Source: RGIG3009 sp045590415
Lineage (GTDB): Bacteria > Bacillota > Clostridia > Oscillospirales > Acutalibacteraceae
DNA: 10,543 nucleotides
Direction: 5' to 3'
Assembly (NCBI GenBank): GCA_045590415.1
Contig: JAZNRA010000153.1
Coordinates: forward strand, 1-10,543
Shown: piece after piece, positions 1-6,163 of the stretch
How positions within the stretch are numbered: the first letter of the stretch is position 1
Layout: each line of letters opens with the position of its first letter
The notes under the pieces: generated by a model
The model's input: the letters and a program-made list of their open reading frames with translations, nothing else
What the model was told of the DNA's origin: nothing
The model's database searches: none
Translations under genes and position numbers: made by a program

Positions 1-771
1 TCCTGCGGAGAAGCGGTGGGGCGGGAAGAGGATGAGGCGGCACTGCGCTGCTCCAATCCCGACTGCCCTGCACAGCGCTTGCAACGCTTGATCCATTTTG
101 CCTCGCGTGACGCCATGGATATTGAGGGGCTCGGCCCCGCGGTGCTGGAACAACTGGTGGACGAAGGGCTTGTTTCCCGCATTGACGATCTGTATACACT
201 CGACCGCGAGGCGATCAGCGTGTTAGAGGGCAAGGGCGAACGCTCTGCCGACAATCTGATCGGGGCGATCGAACTATCAAAGCAGGCCGATCTCTCCCGC
301 TTGTTGTTTGCCCTCGGCGTACGTCACATCGGACAAAAGGCGGCAAAGCTGTTGGCGCAGAAGTTCGGTACGATGGAAGCGGTCATGGCGGCATCGGTTG
401 AAGACGTGGAAGCCATTGACGGCTTCGGTACGGTCATGGCGGAAAACTTGGTGCATTTCTTCTCGTTAGAGCCCACCCGCCGATTGATTGAGCGGCTTAA
501 AGAACTCGGCGTGAACATGGAAAGCAACGTCGAACAAGTCGATCAACGCTTTGCGGGCATGACCTTTGTGCTTACCGGCACCCTGCCCTCCATGACCCGA
601 GACGAGGCGAGTGCACTTATTGAGCGATACGGCGGTAAAACGGCCGGCAGCGTTTCCAAAAAAACGTCGGTGGTACTCGCAGGCGAGGAAGCGGGCAGCA
701 AGCTGCGCAAAGCGCAGGAACTCGGCGTTCGCATCATCGATCAAGCGGAATTTGAGGCGCTTTTACAATGA
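1..771 (+). CDS. ligA: NAD-dependent DNA ligase LigA, C-terminal part (5' end outside window)
   Basis: This is the C-terminal 256 residues of bacterial DNA ligase, which seals nicks in duplex DNA using NAD+ in replication and repair. The frame is open to the left edge, so the GTG at 16 is internal and not the start. Visible in order: three of the four zinc-finger cysteines (C2, C17 and C22 of the visible part, in SCGEA and CSNPDCPAQ), then the signature HFASRDAMDIEGLG, a helix-hairpin-helix region (about residues 44-165, with GLGPAV, GVRHIGQKAA and IDGFGTVMA), and a C-terminal BRCT domain (about 180-256) starting near FAGMTFVLTGTL. The family is about 660-700 residues, so the adenylation and OB domains lie upstream of the window. 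The reading frame is intact to a TGA at 769-771. A strong hairpin follows directly. Identification is secure. Confidence 0.96.
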   Translation, partial: SCGEAVGREEDEAALRCSNPDCPAQRLQRLIHFASRDAMDIEGLGPAVLEQLVDEGLVSRIDDLYTLDREAISVLEGKGERSADNLIGAIELSKQADLSRLLFALGVRHIGQKAAKLLAQKFGTMEAVMAASVEDVEAIDGFGTVMAENLVHFFSLEPTRRLIERLKELGVNMESNVEQVDQRFAGMTFVLTGTLPSMTRDEASALIERYGGKTAGSVSKKTSVVLAGEEAGSKLRKAQELGVRIIDQAEFEALLQ

Positions 772-775
772 CTCT

Positions 776-815
776 CGCGGTAGTAGAGTGACTTTTTGTC
801 GATTCTACTACCGCG
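776..815 (+). terminator. 12-bp perfect hairpin after ligA, possible terminator
   Basis: CGCGGTAGTAGA (776-787) is exactly complementary to TCTACTACCGCG (804-815), around a 16-nt loop that contains a run of five T. It begins 4 nt after the ligA stop. The position suits an intrinsic terminator, but the downstream arm is followed by GTATCTATTTAG and not a clear T tract. It could instead be a processing or 3'-end stabilising hairpin. Confidence 0.5.
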
Positions 816-850
816 TATCTATTTAGTGGAGAAGAGAAATGCGGGAATGG

Positions 851-863
851 AGTGTTAAATACT
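851..863. promoter_or_regulatory. Putative operator, copy 1 (upstream of degV-family gene)
   Basis: AGTGTT-A-AATACT is a 13-bp dyad with 5 of 6 arm positions complementary. Including the flanking G and C, the palindrome is 15 bp. It covers the expected -35 position of the degV-family promoter. A second copy lies 33 bp downstream. The binding protein is unknown. Confidence 0.4.
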
Positions 864-871
864 CAAACTCG

Positions 872-880
872 TGGTATGCT
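872..880 (+). promoter_or_regulatory. Extended -10 promoter of the degV-family gene
   Basis: TG-G-TATGCT is an extended -10 element (TGn upstream of a TATAAT-like hexamer at 875-880). The 17-bp-spaced -35 position (852-857, GTGTTA) is poor, as is common with extended -10 promoters. The predicted start is near 887, giving a leader of about 40 nt before the ATG at 927. Confidence 0.45.
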
Positions 881-883
881 TTT

Positions 884-896
884 AGTGTTGAACATT
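884..896. promoter_or_regulatory. Putative operator, copy 2 (over predicted transcription start)
   Basis: AGTGTT-G-AACATT is a 13-bp dyad with 5 of 6 arm positions complementary. It matches copy 1 (851-863) at the full left arm and most of the right arm. It overlaps the predicted degV-family transcription start, a position typical of repressor sites. Confidence 0.4.
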
Positions 897-926
897 CCAA
901 ATATTCAAAACATAAGGAGAAACACT

Positions 927-1817
927 ATGAGCCATTCGTACATTTTAAGTTGCTGCTCCACCGTTGACCTGTCCAAGGAGCATCTGGAAAGCCGTGACAT
1001 TTCCTACGTCTGTTTTCATTACACCATGGACGGCAAGGATTATCCGGATGATCTCGGACAGACGGTTGCATTTAAGGATTTTTATCAAGCCATGCGTGAC
1101 GGTGCCGATACCCAGACTTCGCAGGTGAACATTTCCGAATACTTAACGTATTTCACGTCGTTGTTAGAAACCGGCAAAGACGTGTTGCACATCTCATTGT
1201 CGTCGGGTATTTCGGGTTCGGTCAACTCGGCGCGCAATGCAGCGGCGATCGCGGCGGAACGCTTCCCCGACCGTAAGATCTACGTGGTGGATTCACTGGC
1301 GGCGTCCTCCGGCTTTGGCCTTATTATGGACAAGCTTGCCGATATGCGGGATGACGGTGCGGATATCGACGAAGTCTATCAATGGGTAGAAGCCAACAAA
1401 AAGCGTCTGCATCACTGGTTCTTCACGTCCGACCTCACCTTCTTCGTCAAAGGCGGTCGCGTGTCCAAAGCGGCGGGCTTCTTTGGAGGCCTGCTCGGCG
1501 TTTGCCCGCTTCTTAACGTTGACCATCAAGGCCGATTAGTTCCCCGCAGCAAGATCCGCGGTAAACAAAACGTCATCCGCGAGATCGTGGAGCGCATGGC
1601 GCAATTCGCTGACGGTGGCGAGCAATATGCCGACAAATGCTACATGTGCAATTCCGATTGCTATGAGGATGCCAAAGCGATCGCCGACTTGGTGGAAGCC
1701 CGCTTCCCGAATCTTAAAGGCAAGGTGCTGATCAACGATATCGGTACCACCATTGGTAGCCATACCGGCCCCGGTACGGTCGCCCTGTTTTTCTGGGGTG
1801 AGGAACGCAACGATTAA
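927..1817 (+). CDS. DegV family protein (FakB-like fatty-acid-binding protein)
   Basis: This 296-residue protein is of the usual DegV length. DegV/FakB proteins bind a fatty acid and, in the characterised cases, present it to the kinase FakA for acyl-phosphate formation and phospholipid synthesis. Visible motifs are TSQ at 64-66, the SSGISGS loop at 92-98, KGGR at 175-178, and the C-terminal signature IGSHTGPGTVALFFWG at 276-291. The Thr, Ser, Arg and His in these motifs are the family's fatty-acid headgroup contacts. The ATG at 927 is chosen because AAGGAGA lies 6 nt upstream (914-920) and the N-terminus then matches the family; an in-frame GTG at 852 is rejected. CYMCNSDC (238-245) gives a local cysteine cluster whose role is unclear. 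The gene appears to be monocistronic, with its own promoter and terminator. No FakA gene is in the window, so the lipid role is inferred from the family. Confidence 0.92.
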   Translation: MSHSYILSCCSTVDLSKEHLESRDISYVCFHYTMDGKDYPDDLGQTVAFKDFYQAMRDGADTQTSQVNISEYLTYFTSLLETGKDVLHISLSSGISGSVNSARNAAAIAAERFPDRKIYVVDSLAASSGFGLIMDKLADMRDDGADIDEVYQWVEANKKRLHHWFFTSDLTFFVKGGRVSKAAGFFGGLLGVCPLLNVDHQGRLVPRSKIRGKQNVIREIVERMAQFADGGEQYADKCYMCNSDCYEDAKAIADLVEARFPNLKGKVLINDIGTTIGSHTGPGTVALFFWGEERND

Positions 1818-1829
1818 AGTATGAATCCA

Positions 1830-1868
1830 AACGCCCGACAGCGGGAACGTTGTCGGGCGTTGTTTTGT
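1830..1868 (+). terminator. Intrinsic terminator of the degV-family gene
   Basis: AACGCCCGACA (1830-1840) pairs exactly with TGTCGGGCGTT (1851-1861) and is followed by the T-rich stretch TGTTTTGT. It begins 12 nt after the stop codon. Confidence 0.85.
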
Positions 1869-1877
1869 CGGCTTTTG

Positions 1878-1906
1878 TTGATTTTTCTGAGTGTGTGTGA
1901 TATGAT
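1878..1906 (+). promoter_or_regulatory. Promoter of the VanY-like lipoprotein gene
   Basis: TTGATT (1878-1883), 17-bp spacer, TATGAT (1901-1906), with an extended -10 TGA just upstream. The predicted start is near 1913, about 26 nt before the ATG at 1939. TGATAT (1898-1903) and ATATCA (1917-1922) form a weak dyad around the start; its role is unknown. Confidence 0.65.
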
Positions 1907-1938
1907 GAATTCCAAGATATCATAGGGAAGTGGTATGC

Positions 1939-2766
1939 ATGAACAACAATCGTTTTATGGGACTGCTCCTCACGGCAGTGGTGATCCTGTGCTTAACGGT
2001 ATCCGGCTGCAGCGGTGGGTCGGCATCACAGGGAAGCACGTCAGTACCTACCGCGACGACCACAACCACCACAACAACAACCACCACAACCACAACCACA
2101 ACGACTGCTACAACCACGACCACCACGATCGGTTCGAAGACCGTGGCCACCGAGAATGTGGCGGCGGAGTTGGATCCCACGTATCAGCGTTTGTTGCTGG
2201 TGAATGCGGACAATCCGTTGCCGGAGGATTTCAACTGCGTTGACGATCTGAAAGCGATTCCCACGCAGTATTGTAACAGCAGTAGTGCAAATAAGATTGA
2301 TAAAGGCGTTTATCCGTATGTGCTCGCGATGCTCAAGGCGGCACGGGCAGACGGGGTGCATTTAGCCGTGGCGTCCCCCTACCGTTCGTATGCAACACAG
2401 AAACTGTATTTCAACAATAAAGTGAAACGCGTCATTGCTGACGGCACACCTGAGGATGAGGCGGAGGCGGTCGCCGCCACCGCTGTGGCGCGTCCCGGCA
2501 CCAGCGAGCATCAAACCGGATTGGCGATTGATTTTAACGCCGCTTCCATGCGGTTTGAAACCTTACCGGCGTGTAATTGGATGATGGCGCATGCAGGGGA
2601 CTACGGCTTTATTCTGCGGTACCCGAAGGATAAGACCGACATCACCGGTGTGATGTACGAGCCGTGGCATTGGCGCTTCGTCGGTATCGACACTGCGAAA
2701 GAAATCAATCAATTGGGTGTCACGCTTGAAGAATACCTCCTTTTGAAAAACACAACGGCAGAGTAA
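1939..2766 (+). CDS. VanY/LdcB-like D-alanyl-D-alanine carboxypeptidase lipoprotein with polythreonine linker
   Basis: This 275-residue secreted lipoprotein carries a peptidase M15B (VanY) domain. Such enzymes trim the terminal D-Ala, or related stem-peptide residues, from peptidoglycan outside the membrane. The ATG at 1939 is chosen for its ribosome site AGGGAAG (1924-1930), 8 nt upstream. Residues 1-23 are a signal peptide ending in the lipobox VSGC, so Cys24 should be lipidated. Residues 38-63 are almost pure threonine (24 of 26), which should make an extended, possibly glycosylated stalk. The catalytic domain shows SPYRSYATQ (146-154), SEHQTGLAIDF (189-199) and EPWHWRFVG (241-249). From the family, the zinc ligands would be H191, D198 and H244, with E241 as catalytic base. 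All are present, so activity is expected. It lies between its own promoter and a shared terminator. There are no vancomycin-resistance genes beside it, so a housekeeping wall role is more likely than resistance. Confidence 0.92.
   Translation: MNNNRFMGLLLTAVVILCLTVSGCSGGSASQGSTSVPTATTTTTTTTTTTTTTTTTATTTTTTIGSKTVATENVAAELDPTYQRLLLVNADNPLPEDFNCVDDLKAIPTQYCNSSSANKIDKGVYPYVLAMLKAARADGVHLAVASPYRSYATQKLYFNNKVKRVIADGTPEDEAEAVAATAVARPGTSEHQTGLAIDFNAASMRFETLPACNWMMAHAGDYGFILRYPKDKTDITGVMYEPWHWRFVGIDTAKEINQLGVTLEEYLLLKNTTAE
2050..2127 (+). repeat. Low-complexity ACN tract encoding polythreonine
   Basis: Twenty-six codons, 24 of them ACN (Thr), interrupted by two GCN (Ala). The third bases are mixed (ACC, ACA, ACG, ACT), with a loose ACC/ACA alternation. 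Length changes in units of 3 would alter the stalk without breaking the frame. The tract also creates spurious His/Asn-rich and Val/Gly-rich open frames in other registers. Confidence 0.9.
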
Positions 2767-2769
2767 CGA

Positions 2770-2798
2770 AAAGCCCCCGTTTTTTATACGGGGGCTTT
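2770..2798. terminator. Bidirectional intrinsic terminator between convergent genes
   Basis: AAAGCCCCCGT (2770-2780) pairs perfectly with ACGGGGGCTTT (2788-2798) around a 7-nt loop, TTTTTAT. T-rich sequence follows on the plus strand (CTTTATGCTTTTAT). On the minus strand, the stem ends in CTTTTCG. It lies between the VanY-like stop and the pseudouridine synthase stop, and can serve both genes. Confidence 0.88.
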
Positions 2799-2812
2799 AT
2801 GCTTTTATACTG

Positions 2813-3760
2813 TTAAAACTCATCGGCAAACCAAACCGAGTCGAGCTTAAATTCCTTGCCGTTTAGGTATTGCAGCTCTTCGGCATCGTTCTCAAACGCG
2901 AATTTCAGGCGATACGAGCACAGTGCTTGCTTGTTAAAACCGGTGCCCTTGTTGAGGGCGTTCGTACCGTACTTGCCGTCACCGAGCAACGGATGCCCGA
3001 TGGAGGCGAGATGTGCGCGGATCTGATGCGTTCTGCCGGTGAGCAGTTCGATCTCCAATAACGATAAGCCGTCACGTTCTTTTAGTACACGATACCGCGT
3101 GGCAATGGTGCGCGCGCCGCGCGCTTGCCGATCGGAAATGTAGACGCGGTTCTGCGCTTCGTTTTTCTCCAGATACCCTTGCAGGGTATCTTCCGACTTT
3201 TCCATTCGCCCGTGCACGATACATAAATAATATTTTTCAATTTCCCTTTTGCGGAGCTTTTCGTTTAAGATGCGCAGAGCAGCGGCGTTTTTGGCGGCGA
3301 TGACGATGCCGCAGGTGTTGCGGTCGATACGGTTAACAAGTGCCGGTACAAAGCTGTTCTCACGATCGGGCTGATATGTACCTTTTTCATACAAATAGCG
3401 TTGTACGCGAAAGATGAGGGTGTCACGGTATTCGTTTTCGTCGGGGTGGACGAGCAATCCCACCGGCTTGTTGAGCAGAAGGATGTTTTCATCCTCGTAC
3501 ACAATATCCAACTTGGTGCCCGCATACTGAAACTCGTATTTGGAGGCGGCGGGTGCTAAAAACTCGTCGGGAGCGTATACGGCGATCACATCGCCTTCAC
3601 AGATGCGGTCGGCGATCTGACAGCGCTTACCGTTAAGTTTGATATCCTTTTGACGGATATACTTATACATCATCGATACCGGCAACGACGGAAATGTCTT
3701 GGTCAAAAATTTATCCACGCGTTGTCCCGCATCGTTCTTGCCAACCGTAACGGTTTTCAC
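2813..3760 (-). CDS. RluA-family pseudouridine synthase
   Basis: This 315-residue cytoplasmic enzyme is predicted to isomerise specific uridines to pseudouridine in rRNA (RluC/RluD type). An N-terminal S4 RNA-binding domain covers about residues 12-65 (AGQRVDKFLTKTFP, IKLNGKR), followed by the synthase domain from about 83. The catalytic motif reads NRIDRNTCG (143-151), with D146 the expected nucleophile. The textbook family form is HRLDxxTSG, so His and Ser positions are substituted here while the essential Asp is kept. LTGRTHQIRAHLASIGHPLLGDGKYG (240-265) is the second signature, with motif-typical Arg and Leu. The start is GTG at 3760, supported by an AAGGGGG ribosome site about 9 nt upstream and by a family-like N-terminus. 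It is divergent from glyA. The exact RNA target cannot be assigned from sequence alone. Confidence 0.93.
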   Translation of the reverse strand: MKTVTVGKNDAGQRVDKFLTKTFPSLPVSMMYKYIRQKDIKLNGKRCQIADRICEGDVIAVYAPDEFLAPAASKYEFQYAGTKLDIVYEDENILLLNKPVGLLVHPDENEYRDTLIFRVQRYLYEKGTYQPDRENSFVPALVNRIDRNTCGIVIAAKNAAALRILNEKLRKREIEKYYLCIVHGRMEKSEDTLQGYLEKNEAQNRVYISDRQARGARTIATRYRVLKERDGLSLLEIELLTGRTHQIRAHLASIGHPLLGDGKYGTNALNKGTGFNKQALCSYRLKFAFENDAEELQYLNGKEFKLDSVWFADEF

Positions 3761-3803
3761 AAAAACGCCCCCTTTTCAAGAAGTTTTGTAAATATTTTTA
3801 ATA

Positions 3804-3832
3804 ATTATACGCTTTTCTCTTTGCAAACACAA
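3804..3832 (-). promoter_or_regulatory. Promoter of the pseudouridine synthase gene
   Basis: On the minus strand, TTGTGT (3832-3827), 17-bp spacer, and a perfect TATAAT (3809-3804). The predicted start is near 3797, about 37 nt before the GTG start. Its -35 lies beside and partly within the glyA promoter, so the two divergent promoters overlap. Confidence 0.5.
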
Positions 3833-3848
3833 GGGTTTGTGGTATACT
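3821..3848 (+). promoter_or_regulatory. Promoter of the glyA operon
   Basis: TTGCAA (3821-3826), 16-bp spacer, TATACT (3843-3848), with an extended -10 TGG directly upstream (3840-3842). The predicted start is near 3855, leaving a very short leader of about 16 nt before the ATG at 3871. That is too short to hold a riboswitch. Confidence 0.65.
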
Positions 3849-3858
3849 TTTGCAAAAG
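3847..3858. promoter_or_regulatory. 12-bp perfect palindrome over the glyA transcription start
   Basis: CTTTTGCAAAAG is a perfect palindrome running from the end of the -10 element through the predicted +1. Its core TTTGCAAA also occurs at 3820-3827 over the -35, centre to centre 29 bp away. The placement suits a repressor operator, but no cognate regulator is known from this window. Confidence 0.35.
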
Positions 3859-3870
3859 GGAGGATGTTTT

Positions 3871-5109
3871 ATGAACTTTTTTGAAGAACTCGGGCAGTTT
3901 GATCCCGAGGTACACGCTGCTTGTGCGGCAGAACTCAACCGTCAACAGCATAACATTGAATTGATCGCATCGGAAAATATCGTGTCCAAAGCCGTCTTGA
4001 TGGCAGCAGGCGGCGTTCTCACCAATAAATACGCGGAAGGGTATCCGGGCAAACGCTATTACGGCGGCTGCGAGTGCGTCGATATTGTGGAAGATATTGC
4101 CCGTGACCGTGCCAAGAAACTCTTTGGCGCAGAACACGCGAACGTGCAGCCGCACAGCGGTGCCAATGCCAACCTGGCAGTATATTTTGCTTTGCTCAAA
4201 CCCGGCGATACCATTCTTGGTATGAATCTGGCGCACGGCGGTCACTTAACGCACGGTTCTCCCGTGAATATGTCGGGTATGTACTTCAACGCCGTACCCT
4301 ATGCGCTCAGCTCCGAGACCCAGCGCATCGATTATGACGCGGTACGCAAGACGGCGCTTGAATGCAAACCGAAACTGATCGTGGCGGGCGCCAGTGCGTA
4401 TCCGCGCACCATCGACTTTGCCAAATTCCGTGAGATCGCAGATGAAGTCGGCGCGTACCTGATGGTGGACATGGCGCACATTGCCGGCTTGGTTGCGGCG
4501 GGCTTGCATCCCAATCCGGTACCGTATGCCGACGTCGTGACCACCACCACTCATAAGACGTTGCGCGGACCTCGCGGCGGTATGATCTTGTGCCGTGAGC
4601 AGTTTGCCAAGCAGATCGATAAGGCGATCTTCCCCGGTATCCAGGGCGGTCCTTTGATGCACATCATCGCGGCAAAAGCGGTTGCCCTCGGCGAAGCGCT
4701 CACCGATGAGTTTAAAGTGTATCAGAAGAACATCGTGGACAACGCCGCGGTGTTGGCAGAAGAACTTGTCAAACAGGGCTTTGACCTGGTGTCCGGCGGT
4801 ACGGATAATCATCTGATGCTGTTAGACCTGCGTTCGATGGGCGTTACCGGTAAGGAGCTGGAGCACCGTTTGGACGAGGTGCATATCACCGTTAACAAAA
4901 ACGCAATTCCCGACGATCCTGCAAGTCCGTTCGTCACCAGCGGTGTACGTATCGGTACACCGGCGGTCACCTCCCGCGGCTTCGGCAAAGAGGAAATGAA
5001 GAAGATCGCGGCCTGGATCCGCGACGTGGCTACCGATTTTGAAGGCACTAAAGAGCGCGTAACGCGCGAGGTCGTCGCCTTGTGCGAGCAGTTCCCGATT
5101 TACGAATAA
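3871..5109 (+). CDS. glyA: Serine hydroxymethyltransferase
   Basis: This 412-residue pyridoxal-phosphate enzyme interconverts serine and glycine, transferring the one-carbon unit to tetrahydrofolate. It is a main source of glycine and of one-carbon units for purine and thymidylate synthesis. The length is typical for bacteria. Visible motifs: the N-terminal ELIASEN-type segment (30-36), YAEGYPGKRYYGGCECVD (54-71), HSGANAN (95-101), MVDMAHIAGLVAAG (198-211) with D200 and H203, and VVTTTTHKTLRGPRGG (222-237), where K229 is the PLP Schiff-base lysine at the same number as in E. coli GlyA. The ATG at 3871 is chosen because AGGGAGG (3857-3863) sits 7 nt upstream; a TTG at 3850 is rejected. The next gene begins 12 nt after the stop, so the two are very probably co-transcribed. 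No defects are seen. Confidence 0.98.
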   Translation: MNFFEELGQFDPEVHAACAAELNRQQHNIELIASENIVSKAVLMAAGGVLTNKYAEGYPGKRYYGGCECVDIVEDIARDRAKKLFGAEHANVQPHSGANANLAVYFALLKPGDTILGMNLAHGGHLTHGSPVNMSGMYFNAVPYALSSETQRIDYDAVRKTALECKPKLIVAGASAYPRTIDFAKFREIADEVGAYLMVDMAHIAGLVAAGLHPNPVPYADVVTTTTHKTLRGPRGGMILCREQFAKQIDKAIFPGIQGGPLMHIIAAKAVALGEALTDEFKVYQKNIVDNAAVLAEELVKQGFDLVSGGTDNHLMLLDLRSMGVTGKELEHRLDEVHITVNKNAIPDDPASPFVTSGVRIGTPAVTSRGFGKEEMKKIAAWIRDVATDFEGTKERVTREVVALCEQFPIYE

Positions 5110-5121
5110 GGAGTGTTTGCT

Positions 5122-6123
5122 ATGAAGTACTATGTTGGCCATCCGCTGCAGGCGCGCGGCGCCGAGGTGTACCGTCTGCAGGGCGGTAAAGGCGATGGTA
5201 TGCGGTTTTTGTACGTGCGAAACGGTCTCGGCTTGGAACTCTGGATCTCGCTGGACCGCGCCGCGGATATGAACCGCGTCATCTATAAGGGTAAAAACAT
5301 AGCATATATGTCTCCTTGCGGTAACGTGGCACCCACCTTCCGTGATCCCGTGGGGCTCGGCTTCTTAAAATCCTTCACAGCCGGTTTTATGACCACCTGC
5401 GGCTTTGAAAGCGCGGGCGGCCCGTGTGAGGACGAGGGCGAAGTACTGCCGCAGCACGGCTCGATCAGCCACGTACCTGCACAGCTTAACGGTATTGAAG
5501 AAACCGACGAGGGATTGGTGATCAAAACCACCGTGCGTGATTGTGTGATCTTCGGCCGCCGCATGGTATTGCAGCGCGTGTATACGGTGTCGTACACCGA
5601 GGATACCTTTACGATGACCGATACCGTTACGAACGAAGGGGCAAAAGAGGCGCCCTTCTGCTTGCTGTATCACTGCAACATGGGGTATCCGTTGCTTTCC
5701 GAAAACAGCGTGGTGCGCATCCCGAACACCCGCATTTGGGCAAGCTCCCAGCTCTCGCAGGATACCATTGATACGGCACTTATCATGGAAGAGCCGCAGG
5801 CGGATTACGAGGAGCGTTGCTATTTCTATGATGCGATGGTGCAAAAAGACGGTAAGGTGCACGCGGGTATTTATAACCCCGACATTGATGCCGGTGTGGT
5901 GTATTCGTACGCTAAAAAAGACCTGCCGTGCTTGACCGAATGGAAGATGATGGGCAGACGTGATTACGTGCTGGGCATTGAGCCGGGCAACGTCAATCCT
6001 GCTCCTCGTTGCAAACAGCGCGCAGACGGTCTTCTTCCGTTTTTACAGCCGGAGGAGAGCAATACAAAGTCGATCACCTTTACCTTCGTGGATAATCAAG
6101 ATGACTTTGACAGCGCATTTTAA
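5122..6123 (+). CDS. Aldose 1-epimerase-like protein (DUF4432 family)
   Basis: This 333-residue protein resembles the galactose-mutarotase-like beta-sandwich superfamily, DUF4432 branch, whose members bind or interconvert sugar anomers. The exact substrate is not established. Motif-like blocks are LELWISLDRAADM (38-50), the conserved GLGFLKSFTAGFMTTCGFESAGGP region (78-101), LPQHGSISHVPA (109-120), LYHCNMGYPLL (182-192) and LGIEPGN (284-290). H112, H184 and E287 are plausible active-site residues by analogy with aldose epimerases (inference). The ATG at 5122 is supported by AAGGAG (5108-5113), which overlaps the glyA stop and lies 8 nt upstream. The short gap makes it the second gene of a glyA operon, ended by the hairpin at 6136-6162. 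Why a sugar-epimerase-like protein follows SHMT is not obvious. There is no signal peptide, so it is cytoplasmic. Confidence 0.82.
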   Translation: MKYYVGHPLQARGAEVYRLQGGKGDGMRFLYVRNGLGLELWISLDRAADMNRVIYKGKNIAYMSPCGNVAPTFRDPVGLGFLKSFTAGFMTTCGFESAGGPCEDEGEVLPQHGSISHVPAQLNGIEETDEGLVIKTTVRDCVIFGRRMVLQRVYTVSYTEDTFTMTDTVTNEGAKEAPFCLLYHCNMGYPLLSENSVVRIPNTRIWASSQLSQDTIDTALIMEEPQADYEERCYFYDAMVQKDGKVHAGIYNPDIDAGVVYSYAKKDLPCLTEWKMMGRRDYVLGIEPGNVNPAPRCKQRADGLLPFLQPEESNTKSITFTFVDNQDDFDSAF

Positions 6124-6135
6124 TAAATAATAAAG

Positions 6136-6162
6136 AAGAGCCGAAGCGAAACTTCGGCTCTT
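6136..6162. terminator. Bidirectional intrinsic terminator (DUF4432 gene / lysR)
   Basis: AAGAGCCGAAG (6136-6146) pairs perfectly with CTTCGGCTCTT (6152-6162) around the 5-nt loop CGAAA. A short T run follows on the plus strand. On the minus strand the stem is followed by CTTTATTATTTATTA. It sits between the convergent stops at 6123 and 6164. Confidence 0.85.
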
Positions 6163-6163
6163 T

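Noticed and set aside
1..30. GTG at position 16 as the start of a ligase-like gene
   Set aside because: The frame is open to the left edge and already encodes a zinc-finger cysteine before it. This is an internal codon of a truncated ligA.
1920..2361. Open frames rich in Val/Gly/Cys (minus strand) or His/Asn/Gln/Pro (plus strand) overlapping the VanY-like gene
   Set aside because: They are other-frame readings of the ACN threonine tract, with no ribosome sites and no domain. The overlapping VanY-like frame has a signal peptide and a complete catalytic motif set.
1939..2766. Vancomycin resistance determinant
   Set aside because: VanY-like enzymes are common in wall maintenance. No vanH, vanA/B, vanX or vanRS partner is present in the window.
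3820..3871. A glycine or folate riboswitch upstream of glyA
   Set aside because: The predicted transcript leader is only about 16 nt, and the whole intergenic region is about 110 bp and holds two promoters. No structured element fits.
4246..5862. Long minus-strand open frames opposite glyA and the DUF4432 gene
   Set aside because: They are shadows of well-supported plus-strand genes, lacking recognisable domains and ribosome sites.
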